64,000 nt of DNA from Demequina sediminicola (GCF_000975055.1 NZ_BBRB01000006.1:46090-110089); one strand, 5' to 3'. Positions 37,237 through 45,094 are shown, counted from the first letter of the stretch. Translations and numbers: made by a program. Notes: a model not told the origin generated them from the sequence alone.

Positions 37237-39749
37237 GACTGAACCTCCAACAACGCCACCGGCAGCGTGCCGAGTAGTTCGCTCAACTCAACGGTGCCGC
37301 CAGCGTAGGTACGGCCAGAGAGTACATCGAGCCATGTGCCCTCGGGCAGAGTGACGGTGTGCTCTCGCCATCCGCCCAACTGGTCCAAATCCAACCCAAG
37401 CCGCGTTGCTGCCGTGATGACGCGTGGTTCATCATCGACAGTACGGGCGAACACGACAGCGTGCCCCGACGACGAGGGCAACGGCACATAGCCAGCGCCT
37501 TCACCAATGAAGACCTCTGCATGGTTGCGCCGCGCCCGCAACGCGCGTGACGTCACCAGTAGCTTCTCTTCGTTCAACGTGCGTGGCTTTGCACCACTGT
37601 CGAGACGCTCGAGCTCGCCTGCCAACGCACTGAAGTCCACCGGTCGGCGATTGTCGGGGTCAACCAACGACGGCGCAAGGGCCTCCGTACCTTGATAAAC
37701 GTCAGGAACTCCCGGCATGGTCAATTGAATGAGTTTCATTGCCAGGACGTGGGCACGCACGCCCGCCGAGACATCTTCGTGCCACTGGTGAATCAGGGAT
37801 CGCACAGCGCGATCTCCGTGAGTCGTTTGCGCGAACCACAGGACAGCGGACTCATAGTCCTCGTTGACCGATGTCCAGGTCGTGTGTGTCTTTGCCTCAC
37901 GCATCGCCTTGATGAGGTACCCCTCAAGGCGGTCCCACTCCATCGTCGAATTCTGGTCCGACGTTCCCACAAGCGTTTGCCACCACAAGTTCTCAGTGCG
38001 CCCATCCAACTGCGCCGGCCGGGACTGTGCCGTGGCCTCCTGCAAGCGCGTGATGAGGTGGTCCCAATCCTCGGCAGCCTCAGACAGCACTGACAGGCGC
38101 GCGCGCACATCCTCGGAGCGCTTCGTGTCGTGCGTGGTGAGCGACATCATCCCATGGGGGTACTGCAACTGCTGTTCATCGGCCCATGCGTGGAAGTTCG
38201 CAGGCGGAAGCCCGAACTTGGAGGCGGGGGAGCCGACTTCACAGAGGGGAAGCAAGTGCGTCCAGCGGTAGTAGGCCGTATCTTCAATGCCCTTGGCCAT
38301 GACGGCACCGCAGGCTTGCTGGAAGCGTGTGATGAGTTCCCGGCGGTTGGTGTCATTGGTGCGTCCCGCGGAACCCACCTCAGCACCCTTGAGAAGATCG
38401 ACCACCACGTCAAGAGTCTCATGGCGTTCTGAGTCGAGCTGGGCGCGTGCCCGTGTGGCTGCCTGATCGATCGCGTCCAGCGAAGGTGGCTTGGGCTGTG
38501 AGCCCGCAACGACATACGCGCGGTAGCGGTCAAAGGTAATCAAGAGAGTGCGCAGGCAGTCATACAGGGACCGCCACGTGTGATCCCGCAGTCGCACGTC
38601 TGTAGTGCAGATCGTGTGCGCGATGGTGGCCAAGCGGTGCACCTCGCTAGAAAGCGACTCCTTCACAATCTCGCGCTTGGCCTCGTTGATCATTGCCGGA
38701 AGAGTGCCCATGGCGTCTCCTGTGACGCGATGCAGTGTCGCGGCCAGCGGGGAAGAGCCCGCAGGGTCACGCAAGAGCGCTCCAACGCGCCAGGCACCGT
38801 CGTAACCCGTGGTGCCCGCAGTGCGCCAACTAGTGGGTAGCCGTTCCTCATCCTCGAGGATCTTCTCCACCACAATCCACGCGCCATCCGTGGCATCCGA
38901 CAGACGCTGGATGTAGCCCGCAGGGTCCGCGAGACCGTCCGGGTGGTCAATGCGGAGACCATCGAGGGTCTTGTCCTTGATCAGATCCACAATCACACGG
39001 TGAGTGGCCTCAAAAACGTCGGGGTCTTCCACACGGACCGCCACCAAGGAGCCGACATCGAAGAAACGCCGGTAGTTCAGTTCCTCATTGGCGACGCGCC
39101 AATACGCCAGGCGATAGTGCTGTTGATCCACGAGTGAATCCAGCGGAAGGTTCTCGGTGCCTGGACGGATGGGAAACACGTGGTCGTAGTAGCGCAGCAC
39201 ATGGACTTCGCCCTCATCCTCAAAACCCGGGATCTCCATCGTGTCGATCGAGAGCTCACCGTTCGCCAACACCGTACCGATGCGTTCCCCGAGCACCGGC
39301 ATGAGCACGGGGTCGCCACTGGACCAGTCCACATCAAACCAATGCGCGTGATCGGAGTCTTCTCCGTCACGCAACAGTGACCAGAGGGCCTTGTTGTGGA
39401 ACGCCGGGGTCGGGACGGCCATGTGGTTCGGCACCACATCGGCAATCAGGCCGATGCCGCGCTCGCGGGCTTGAGTAGCCAGATCCCGGAGCGCATCCAC
39501 ACCACCGAGGGCGCTCGCGATCTGGGAGTGGTCCACCACGTCATAGAAGTGGGTCGACCCTGGAGCGGCTTCCAAGATGGGGGACAGGTACAGGTGGCCG
39601 ACGCCTAGCGCCTCGAAGTAGTCCAACTGTGACGCTGCATCCGCGAACGTGAAGTCAGCGTTGAGTTGGAGGCGGTAGGTCGATGTAGGCACCGGCGCAT
39701 CTGCACGGTGGCCCAGTCGGCGTGTGCGTTCGTGATGGATCTCAGACAT
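37233..39749 (-). CDS. treY: Maltooligosyl trehalose synthase
   Basis: Converts the reducing end of maltodextrins to a trehalosyl unit, the step before TreZ. GH13, 838 residues. STYRLQLNADFTFADAA near residue 22, HLYLSPILEAAPGSTHFYDV near 52, GLRIDHPDGLADPAGY near 265 (nucleophile Asp), WIVVEKILEDEERLP near 290 (acid/base Glu) and GMMSLTTHDTKRSEDVRARL near 535 are all present. The upstream gap carries a copy of the dispersed 96-bp element. Confidence 0.95.
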   Translation of the reverse strand: MSEIHHERTRRLGHRADAPVPTSTYRLQLNADFTFADAASQLDYFEALGVGHLYLSPILEAAPGSTHFYDVVDHSQIASALGGVDALRDLATQARERGIGLIADVVPNHMAVPTPAFHNKALWSLLRDGEDSDHAHWFDVDWSSGDPVLMPVLGERIGTVLANGELSIDTMEIPGFEDEGEVHVLRYYDHVFPIRPGTENLPLDSLVDQQHYRLAYWRVANEELNYRRFFDVGSLVAVRVEDPDVFEATHRVIVDLIKDKTLDGLRIDHPDGLADPAGYIQRLSDATDGAWIVVEKILEDEERLPTSWRTAGTTGYDGAWRVGALLRDPAGSSPLAATLHRVTGDAMGTLPAMINEAKREIVKESLSSEVHRLATIAHTICTTDVRLRDHTWRSLYDCLRTLLITFDRYRAYVVAGSQPKPPSLDAIDQAATRARAQLDSERHETLDVVVDLLKGAEVGSAGRTNDTNRRELITRFQQACGAVMAKGIEDTAYYRWTHLLPLCEVGSPASKFGLPPANFHAWADEQQLQYPHGMMSLTTHDTKRSEDVRARLSVLSEAAEDWDHLITRLQEATAQSRPAQLDGRTENLWWQTLVGTSDQNSTMEWDRLEGYLIKAMREAKTHTTWTSVNEDYESAVLWFAQTTHGDRAVRSLIHQWHEDVSAGVRAHVLAMKLIQLTMPGVPDVYQGTEALAPSLVDPDNRRPVDFSALAGELERLDSGAKPRTLNEEKLLVTSRALRARRNHAEVFIGEGAGYVPLPSSSGHAVVFARTVDDEPRVITAATRLGLDLDQLGGWREHTVTLPEGTWLDVLSGRTYAGGTVELSELLGTLPVALLEVQS

Positions 39750-39825
39750 CTAGCGGAGTACCCCTTCGTTGCGTACCGCCCCATCATCCCAGATGAGAGT
39801 GACGGACCGGTGTCCTCCCGCGCCC

Positions 39826-39921
39826 GACACTTTGAACCAAAGGTGAGCCTGGCGCGCCGGCTGTTGCGAGCATCGGCTCTGCTCCAGCGGCGTGTCGGGG
39901 GCCACTCCGGTTCGTACTGTC
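39826..39921 (-). repeat. Dispersed 96-bp element, copy C
   Basis: Read on the minus strand: box 1 GACAGTACGAACCG (39921-39908), 10 bases, box 2 CGACACGCCG (39897-39888), 10 bases, box 3 GCCGATGC (39877-39870), 24 bases, box 4 CACCTTTGGTT (39845-39835), then CAAAGTGTC. It shares boxes and spacing with copies at 42835 and 44999. It begins two bases inside the stop of the PLDc_N gene and ends 76 bases before treY, co-oriented with both. Confidence 0.85.
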
Positions 39922-40156
39922 AGGAAACCGTCGCTGGCCTTGCACGCTTGCCAGCGACGAACCACATCACCGGGCCCACCACCGGCACCACGAGGATCAG
40001 CAAGCACCACAGTGCAACGGCGCTCGACGACATCAACGATGCACGACGCGCAACCGAGACGAGGGCGACAACGGCGAATGCGAGCGTGGCGACAGCGACC
40101 ACCGTCCACGCCACGTCGTAGGTGGTGGGAAGCAGCGGCGAGACCTCGGAGATCAT
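39920..40156 (-). CDS. PLDc_N-like small membrane protein
   Basis: 78 residues with two membrane segments. The second one, ALWCLLILVVPVVGPVMWFV, followed by a short basic tail GKRARPATVS, is the phospholipase D N-terminal (PLDc_N) pattern, which occurs in stand-alone small membrane proteins. Function unknown. Its stop codon falls at the edge of dispersed element C. Confidence 0.75.
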   Translation of the reverse strand: MISEVSPLLPTTYDVAWTVVAVATLAFAVVALVSVARRASLMSSSAVALWCLLILVVPVVGPVMWFVAGKRARPATVS

Positions 40157-40201
40157 GGCTCGAGACTAGCGATCCAGAGACGCGCGTGATAGCCAGGAAA
40201 G

Positions 40202-40228
40202 CAAAAAAGCCACCCCGAAGAGTGGCTT
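40202..40228 (-). terminator. Terminator of tRNA-Val(CAC)
   Basis: On the minus strand AGCCACTC-TTCG-GGGTGGCT followed by TTTTTT. The same sequence, including the CACATGAA leader, follows both tRNA-Val(GAC) genes. Confidence 0.85.
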
Positions 40229-40233
40229 TCATG

Positions 40234-40308
40234 TGGTGGGCGATACTGGGATCGAACCAGTGACCTCTTCCGTGTGAAGGAAGCGCGCTACCCCTGCGCC
40301 AATCGCCC
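40234..40308 (-). tRNA. tRNA-Val (anticodon CAC)
   Basis: Cloverleaf with acceptor GGGCGAT/ATCGCCC, anticodon arm CTTCC-TTCACAC-GGAAG (anticodon CAC, codon GTG), T arm CTGGTTCGATCCCAG and an encoded CCA. The body is almost identical to the two tRNA-Val(GAC) genes at 42670 and 43218. Confidence 0.95.
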
Positions 40309-40369
40309 TGTAAGCGTGAACAATACTAGCGCGACTTTGGCCATGCGACGACCACGCGTCAGTGTCGGC

Positions 40370-41239
40370 CTACCGCTGCCGGGGGAGCGGCGGGTCGGGC
40401 TGCCGCTCGGCCTGTAACTCGAAGTGCGCAGAGAGGTCGCGTAGTAGCGGGCCCGCTGAGATGTCTTGACCTTCCAGGGACGACACGTGTTGGACACCAC
40501 GGACTGCGCTCGTGACTGCCAGGTGCGCTGTTCCATCGAGAACCTCGTCCAGTACCCCGAGAGGCAACTCGCCGGGGGCGGACACCCGCACCGGAATTCC
40601 GGCCAATGCGCCCCACTCGAGTGCTAGTCCGCGGACGATGCCGGGCAGGCATCCCGAGGCAAGTGGGGGCGTGAGGACTTCACCGTTGCGTTCGAGGAAC
40701 ACATTGGTGCTGGTGCCCTCGCACAGGTTTCCGTACGTGTTGGCGAGGATCGCTTCGTCGGCTCCCTTATCGCGAGCGAAGTTGGCGATGACCGCGTTCT
40801 CGGCAGCTGATGTGGTCTTAATGCCGGCTACGGCGGAGCGCTCATTCCGTTTCCATGGCGCCCGCACTACGGCACACGTCCGCGGCTTTTCTCCGTGGGT
40901 AGCCGCCACGGTGACGGTGAGTGCATCGTCACCACGTGTGTAGCCTGCGGGTCCCACTCCAGAGGTGACGGTGACGCGGACTCGGCTAGCGAGCGCATCG
41001 GCTCGGAGTACGGCGTCGATGCCCGAGCGGACGTAGTCGAGGTCAATGTCTTGCAACCCCATCCGTTCGGCACCATACGCCAGGCGTGTCAGGTGTCGGG
41101 TGACCGCGAAAGCGTGGCCGTCACGAACGCCGATGGTCTCAAACACGCCGTCGCCCACCGTAAAGCCGTGGTCATTGGCGGAGACGACCGGCTCGTCGGG
41201 TTTCCAGAGACGTCCGCGCGCCCACACCATCCCACTCAT
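40370..41239 (-). CDS. pabC: Class IV aminotransferase, probable aminodeoxychorismate lyase
   Basis: 289 residues, PLP fold type IV. NDHGFTVGDGVFETIGVRDG near residue 22, GIKTTSAAENAVIANFARDKG near 138 with the PLP Lys, and NLCEGTSTNVFLERNGEV near 170. Coupled to pabB by ATGA overlap, which supports 4-amino-4-deoxychorismate lyase (p-aminobenzoate/folate synthesis) over a branched-chain aminotransferase. Confidence 0.85.
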   Translation of the reverse strand: MSGMVWARGRLWKPDEPVVSANDHGFTVGDGVFETIGVRDGHAFAVTRHLTRLAYGAERMGLQDIDLDYVRSGIDAVLRADALASRVRVTVTSGVGPAGYTRGDDALTVTVAATHGEKPRTCAVVRAPWKRNERSAVAGIKTTSAAENAVIANFARDKGADEAILANTYGNLCEGTSTNVFLERNGEVLTPPLASGCLPGIVRGLALEWGALAGIPVRVSAPGELPLGVLDEVLDGTAHLAVTSAVRGVQHVSSLEGQDISAGPLLRDLSAHFELQAERQPDPPLPRQR

Positions 41240-42336
41240 GGGGTCATTGTCCCGGCAGATGCCAGGGCAATCAACCGGGAGGCCTTCAATTCAGTCTCCT
41301 CCCACTCGGCTTGTGCATCCGACCCCCAGGTGATTCCGGCGCCCGTACCAAAGCGCAGCGTGCCCCCATGATCTGGTTCCCACCAGAATGTGCGAATCCC
41401 GACCGCGAGCTCAGCGCGGCGTCGGTCTGCATCGATCCAGCCAATGGCGCCGCAATAGGGGCCGCGGTCTTCACGTTCTTCGCGTTGGATGATCCGTAGT
41501 GCCGAGGACTTCGGGGCACCTGACACAGACCCGGGTGGGAATGTGCCGTCGAAGAGCGCCTGCCACATGCGCGGCGCCCAGCTCAGTTCGTCCGTAAGCT
41601 CCACGCTGACAGTGGATTGCAGATGTTGAAGCCCTGGCAAATGATGGAGACCAAGAAACTCAGTGACGGCCACGGAACCGGGCTTGGCGACATGCGAGAG
41701 GTCGTTACGCACAAGATCCGTGATCATGACGTTCTCTGCCTCATCTTTGGGCAGCATGTCCGCCCCGGGCGCCGCTGTTCCCTTGATGGGTGACGAGTTC
41801 ACTGTGGCGCCGTCCACACTTAGATAGAGCTCCGGTGAAGCTGACACCACCCACGCGCAGGCCCGCTCCGGCGAGCCTGAGGCAGAGATGTCGATGCTCG
41901 CGGCGTATCGGGAGGGGTTTCCCTCTTGCAGGTAACGGCGGAGGGCCGATGCTGCGCCTGGCTTGGGAGCGTGAAACGGGGCATGAAGGATGCGGCACAA
42001 ATTGACTTGGTAGACGTCGCCTTCACGGATGTGGGCGCGGACATTGTTCACTCCGGCGATGTATTGCGCCTCGTCGAGCGACGTTGCCCAGGAATCGGGG
42101 TGGGGTCCGTGCCATGCGGCTCCGTCACCTAATGAACCGTGTGTCTCATCGCGGTACTCGACCGTGTCCATCCGCCATGCGTCAAAGCCGCCCTCGAACC
42201 GAGCCACCACCACCCAGAACCCTTCGTTCGCGAGTGTTGCGGCATCGTCCAGGCTGTCGATGTGGGCGACGGGACGTGTGGCGCGCACGGTACGAAAGAT
42301 CGCCTCGCCGTGCCACGAATCCGGGGTGGTGTTCAC
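41236..42336 (-). CDS. pabB: Aminodeoxychorismate synthase component I
   Basis: 366 residues, chorismate-binding domain. QYIAGVNNVRAHIREGDVYQ near residue 90, SSPIKGTAAPG near 182, AENVMITDLVRNDLSHVA near 198, TFPPGSVSGAPKSSALRII near 270 and GIRTFWWEPD. It makes aminodeoxychorismate from chorismate with a glutamine amidotransferase; no pabA is in the window. The short N-terminus fits the minimal actinobacterial PabB. Anthranilate synthase is the alternative, less likely with pabC coupled. Confidence 0.88.
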   Translation of the reverse strand: MNTTPDSWHGEAIFRTVRATRPVAHIDSLDDAATLANEGFWVVVARFEGGFDAWRMDTVEYRDETHGSLGDGAAWHGPHPDSWATSLDEAQYIAGVNNVRAHIREGDVYQVNLCRILHAPFHAPKPGAASALRRYLQEGNPSRYAASIDISASGSPERACAWVVSASPELYLSVDGATVNSSPIKGTAAPGADMLPKDEAENVMITDLVRNDLSHVAKPGSVAVTEFLGLHHLPGLQHLQSTVSVELTDELSWAPRMWQALFDGTFPPGSVSGAPKSSALRIIQREEREDRGPYCGAIGWIDADRRRAELAVGIRTFWWEPDHGGTLRFGTGAGITWGSDAQAEWEETELKASRLIALASAGTMTP

Positions 42337-42429
42337 AGGGTTAACGGTAGTAGGGATCGGTGTGCGAAGGCGTCAATGGTGAGCATCAGGTGGCACAGCA
42401 GTGACTCCGCAGGGCATCGCGTCACGGAT

Positions 42430-42458
42430 TTGGCGCGCATGCCACAATGGGCTAGTCT
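42430..42458 (+). promoter_or_regulatory. Promoter of first tRNA Gly-Cys-Val operon
   Basis: TTGGCG (42430-42435), 17 bases, TAGTCT (42453-42458); the tRNA-Gly gene starts 32 bases downstream of the -10. Confidence 0.55.
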
Positions 42459-42489
42459 CTACTTCGCGTTGAGGATGTTTCCTCACAGC

Positions 42490-42562
42490 GCGGACGTAGC
42501 TCAGCTGGTAGAGCATCACCTTGCCAAGGTGAGGGTCGCGGGTTCGAATCCCGTCGTCCGCT
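42490..42562 (+). tRNA. tRNA-Gly (anticodon GCC), copy 1
   Basis: Acceptor GCGGACG/CGTCCGC, D arm GCTC-AGCTGGTA-GAGC, anticodon arm TCACC-TTGCCAA-GGTGA (GCC), T arm CGGGTTCGAATCCCG, discriminator T, no encoded CCA. Confidence 0.96.
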
Positions 42563-42597
42563 CGTAGGTACGTAGCCGGCCTCACGTCGGCGATCGC

Positions 42598-42668
42598 GGT
42601 GGGTTGGCCGAGAGGCGAGGCAGCGGCCTGCAAAGCCGTATACACGGGTTCGAATCCCGTACCCACCT
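42598..42668 (+). tRNA. tRNA-Cys (anticodon GCA), copy 1
   Basis: Acceptor GGTGGGT/ACCCACC, anticodon arm GCGGC-CTGCAAA-GCCGT (GCA), T arm CGGGTTCGAATCCCG, discriminator T as expected for Cys, no encoded CCA. Only one base separates it from the next tRNA. Confidence 0.95.
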
Positions 42669-42669
42669 C

Positions 42670-42744
42670 GGGCGATTGGCGCAGCGGTAGCGCGCTTCCC
42701 TGACACGGAAGAGGTCACTGGTTCGATCCCAGTATCGCCCACCA
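42670..42744 (+). tRNA. tRNA-Val (anticodon GAC), copy 1
   Basis: Acceptor GGGCGAT/ATCGCCC, anticodon arm CTTCC-CTGACAC-GGAAG (GAC), T arm CTGGTTCGATCCCAG, encoded CCA. Confidence 0.96.
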
Positions 42745-42751
42745 CATGAAG

Positions 42752-42775
42752 GCCACCCTTCGGGGTGGCTTTTTT
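42752..42775 (+). terminator. Terminator of first tRNA operon
   Basis: GCCACCC-TTCG-GGGTGGC followed by TTTTTT. Confidence 0.92.
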
Positions 42776-43038
42776 GCTGTCCGGTTCCGTGGTGCACTCC
42801 GTTTCCCCTGGGACACCGCTAAATCCCACCCCGCGACACTACGAACCGAAACGCCAGCGACACGCCGGCGAGAACGGGCCGATGCGTCGATTGTCCTGCG
42901 TGTCGAGCTCACCTTTGGTTCGCACTGGTGGCGGATGTGGTGGTGGATGTGGTGGGCGCCGGTGGCGGAGATGGTCGTGAGTAGGGGTGGGGATCGGCTA
43001 GAGTATTCCTCGGTTCGGAAAAGTAGCACCGGGCCAGC
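42776..43038. other. Spacer between the duplicated tRNA triplets
   Basis: About 260 bases without a gene. It contains dispersed element A (42835-42929), a G/T-rich stretch of near-triplet repeats (GGTGGCGGATGTGGTGGTGG region, 42927-42975) and a -10-like TAGAGT at 42999-43004 that may serve the second triplet. Confidence 0.6.
42835..42929 (+). repeat. Dispersed 96-bp element, copy A
   Basis: Box 1 GACACTACGAACCG (42835-42848), 9 bases, box 2 CGACACGCCG (42858-42867), 10 bases, box 3 GCCGATGC (42878-42885), 24 bases, box 4 CACCTTTGGTT (42910-42920), then CGCACTGG. It lies between the two tRNA triplets, co-oriented with them. Confidence 0.85.
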
Positions 43039-43110
43039 GCGGACGTGGCTCAGTGGTAGAGCATCACCTTGCCAAGGTGAGGGTCGCGGGTTCGAATCCC
43101 GTCGTCCGCT
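43039..43110 (+). tRNA. tRNA-Gly (anticodon GCC), copy 2
   Basis: Same acceptor, anticodon and T arms as copy 1, but the D region is one base shorter (GTGGCTCAGTGGTAGAGC). Discriminator T, no CCA. Confidence 0.96.
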
Positions 43111-43145
43111 CGTAGTACAAAGCTGATCGTGGTGTCGGCATATAC

Positions 43146-43216
43146 GGTGGGTTGGCCGAGAGGCGAGGCAGCGGCCTGCAAAGCCGTATACACGGGTTCG
43201 AATCCCGTACCCACCT
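43146..43216 (+). tRNA. tRNA-Cys (anticodon GCA), copy 2
   Basis: Identical to the tRNA-Cys at 42598 over its full length; one base before the next tRNA. Confidence 0.95.
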
Positions 43217-43217
43217 C

Positions 43218-43292
43218 GGGCGATTGGCGCAGCGGTAGCGCGCTTCCCTGACACGGAAGAGGTCACTGGTTCGATCCCAGTATCGCCCACCA
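43218..43292 (+). tRNA. tRNA-Val (anticodon GAC), copy 2
   Basis: Identical to the tRNA-Val at 42670, including encoded CCA. Confidence 0.96.
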
Positions 43293-43297
43293 CATGA

Positions 43298-43320
43298 AAG
43301 CCACCCTTCGGGGTGGCTTT
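43298..43320 (+). terminator. Terminator of second tRNA operon
   Basis: AAGCCACCC-TTCG-GGGTGGCTT followed by TC; same stem as at 42752 but the T-run is shorter. Confidence 0.85.
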
Positions 43321-43387
43321 CTGCATTTCTGGCCTGCGACCGGGGGTGGGACTGGGGTGTACCTGTGCCGTCGAGTGCCGTACGCCG

Positions 43388-43936
43388 TTAGCGTGGCCTC
43401 AGCCCGAGCAAGGCGATGTCGAGGGCCTTTTGGGCGGCATCGGGATTGTTCATGCCAGCGGGGCTATTGAGCACTCCGTAGACCATGCCTACCACCATGA
43501 GCAGGTCGTCGACGGTGAGGTCGTTGCGAAGAACCCCCGCTTGCTGGCTGATCTTGAGTGGTTTGCCGAAGAGGATGATCGAGCGCCGCCAGAGTGGTTC
43601 GAGTTCGCCGCTGTCCGAGTCGGTGTTGAAGATCAGATTGAACAATCCGGGTATGCGGTTTTGTTGCTCTGCCACTGCGGTAAGGAGCGTGAGCGCGACA
43701 TGTGGGTCGTTGCCCTCGTTGGCGACGAGTGTTTCTAGGCCGGTGAGGCGTTCCCTGTAGATCGCAGCGGCAAGCGCTTGACGGTGAGGGAAGTGGCGGT
43801 AGAGCGTTCCGCGACCCACACCGGCGCGCTCTGCGACGAGTTGAAGGGGCGCGTTGACGCTGCCTTCGGCAAAGACGGCTTCTGCTGCAGTGAGGAGTGC
43901 TTGGTAGTTGGAGCGCGCATCGCGTCTCTGATTCAT
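43388..43936 (-). CDS. TetR/AcrR-family transcriptional regulator
   Basis: 182 residues. N-terminal helix-turn-helix: ALLTAAEAVFAEGSVNAPLQ then LVAERAGVGRGTLYRHFPHR (about residues 14-52). The C-terminal ligand domain contains RIPGLFNLIFNTDSDSGELE. It is divergent from the membrane gene at 44075, with a perfect palindrome between them that is the likely operator. It probably represses itself and that gene (inference). Confidence 0.92.
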   Translation of the reverse strand: MNQRRDARSNYQALLTAAEAVFAEGSVNAPLQLVAERAGVGRGTLYRHFPHRQALAAAIYRERLTGLETLVANEGNDPHVALTLLTAVAEQQNRIPGLFNLIFNTDSDSGELEPLWRRSIILFGKPLKISQQAGVLRNDLTVDDLLMVVGMVYGVLNSPAGMNNPDAAQKALDIALLGLRPR

Positions 43937-44007
43937 ATGGCACTCGTTTCTGTCTTAGGGCCTTTGGTCCCATGTGCAGGTTACCGGCCACTGGCATCAT
44001 CTCTAGT

Positions 44008-44027
44008 AACGGACACTGATGTCCGTT
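44008..44027. promoter_or_regulatory. Probable TetR-family operator
   Basis: Perfect palindrome AACGGACA-CTGA-TGTCCGTT, 8-bp arms, 4-base centre, in the 138-base divergent intergenic region. Confidence 0.75.
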
Positions 44028-44074
44028 TAGGAAATGGGTAGCCAAAGGTGGCTCTCCGAAGAAGGGACACGATC

Positions 44075-44947
44075 ATGGACCTCCCGTGGTGGTCATACGC
44101 AATATCAATGCCGCTGTACTTTGTTTTCTTGCTCTGGGTGGTGGATTACTTCCGCAAGCATCCCAAGGCCTCCGCGTACTTCTGGATTGCCATCCTGCTC
44201 ACCTTTCCCCTCTGGATCATCACCGGGGGAGTCGATGGCTGGTTCCGCTGGTTCAAAATCTTGTCCGTCATACTTCCCACGATCGTGGTGGGTCTTTCGC
44301 GCCTCAGCGTTCATGAGAATCGCACCGGAAAGTTCTGGGATGTAGTCCGCAAGCCGGGATTCCTCTGGTTCTTCTACGGCATCCTCTTCCTCAACATTGC
44401 AGAAGCAACTGTCAAGGACATTGAGCTCGGAAACTACCCGAACGCCGTGGTAGGACTCATCCTCTGCGCGACCATTCCCTTCGTACCCAAATACTGGAAG
44501 ATCGGCGCTAGCGGGGGCGCCGACCTCATTGCCTATACGACCGTTGGCTGGAACCTGTTGTACACGTCGTGGAATGCCGCATTCGTGTATGCCGAGGCAC
44601 CCAAGTACTTCGCATCGAGCGTGGTCATCCTGCTTGCTGCGGAAATCTACCCGCTCATCAAGAAGCGCCCAGAGCTCTACGTCATGGCTCGTGTCTACAC
44701 CCTGGCAACCCACCTCATTTTGCGGGCGACTGCCGACTTTTTCCCGGCCGTCATGGATGCCTCAAGTTGGTACAACGATGAAGTCTTGAAGTGGTGGGGC
44801 ATTGTCAACCTCGTCGCCGCAATTCCGTTCTTGTTCTGGCACATGTGGCAATTGGATTCCGGCAAGGCGGAACGCAGCTTCCGTCACGGTCGAGACCCCA
44901 AGACCGATGAGCCGGCAGCAGCAGAATTACCTGTGACGTCACAGTAG
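44075..44947 (+). CDS. Multipass membrane protein, probable target of the divergent TetR regulator
   Basis: 290 residues with about eight to nine membrane segments (WWSYAISMPLYFVFLLWVV, AYFWIAILLTFPLWIITG, ILSVILPTIVVGLSRL, FFYGILFLNIAEATV and others). Many Trp and Tyr residues lie at segment ends. The tail is charged. I do not recognise a transporter or enzyme motif. ATG 44075 follows AAGGGA; an earlier in-frame ATG at 44048 is less well placed. Possible DUF5692-type protein, low certainty. Confidence 0.8.
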   Translation: MDLPWWSYAISMPLYFVFLLWVVDYFRKHPKASAYFWIAILLTFPLWIITGGVDGWFRWFKILSVILPTIVVGLSRLSVHENRTGKFWDVVRKPGFLWFFYGILFLNIAEATVKDIELGNYPNAVVGLILCATIPFVPKYWKIGASGGADLIAYTTVGWNLLYTSWNAAFVYAEAPKYFASSVVILLAAEIYPLIKKRPELYVMARVYTLATHLILRATADFFPAVMDASSWYNDEVLKWWGIVNLVAAIPFLFWHMWQLDSGKAERSFRHGRDPKTDEPAAAELPVTSQ

Positions 44948-44998
44948 CGTGCCCGGAATGCCGCCCGCCGTGCCATAGGTGAGCACCGTCCGGACCTT

Positions 44999-45094
44999 GA
45001 CACTGCGAACCGTCATCACATGCGACACGCCGAGGGAGTTGGGCCGATGCCTGACTCGCCCGGTGTGGCGGCTGCACCTTTGGTTTGCAGTGTC
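44999..45094 (+). repeat. Dispersed 96-bp element, copy B
   Basis: Box 1 GACACTGCGAACCG (44999-45012), 10 bases, box 2 CGACACGCCG (45023-45032), 10 bases, box 3 GCCGATGC (45043-45050), 24 bases, box 4 CACCTTTGGTT (45075-45085), then TGCAGTGTC. Here the ends pair as a 13-bp terminal inverted repeat GACACTGCGAACC / GGTTTGCAGTGTC with a single G.U position. A partial repeat of the right end (TTTGGTTCGCAG) follows at once. Confidence 0.85.

Noticed and set aside
39750..40232. Minus-strand open frame of 160 codons overlapping the PLDc_N gene and running to treY, with a plausible-looking end (VTLIWDDGAV)
   Set aside because: Its 5' part lies over the tRNA-Val terminator and its middle is the shadow of the PLDc_N gene and of the 96-bp element; no family similarity and no ribosome site.
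42715..43326. Long minus-strand frame across the tRNA cluster, and similar ones at 42452-42829
   Set aside because: They are translations of tRNA genes and their terminators; the repeated peptide endings come from the repeated terminator.
39826..45094. CRISPR array or insertion sequence as an explanation of the repeats
   Set aside because: Copies are kilobases apart, in both orientations, with no regular spacers, cas genes or transposase.
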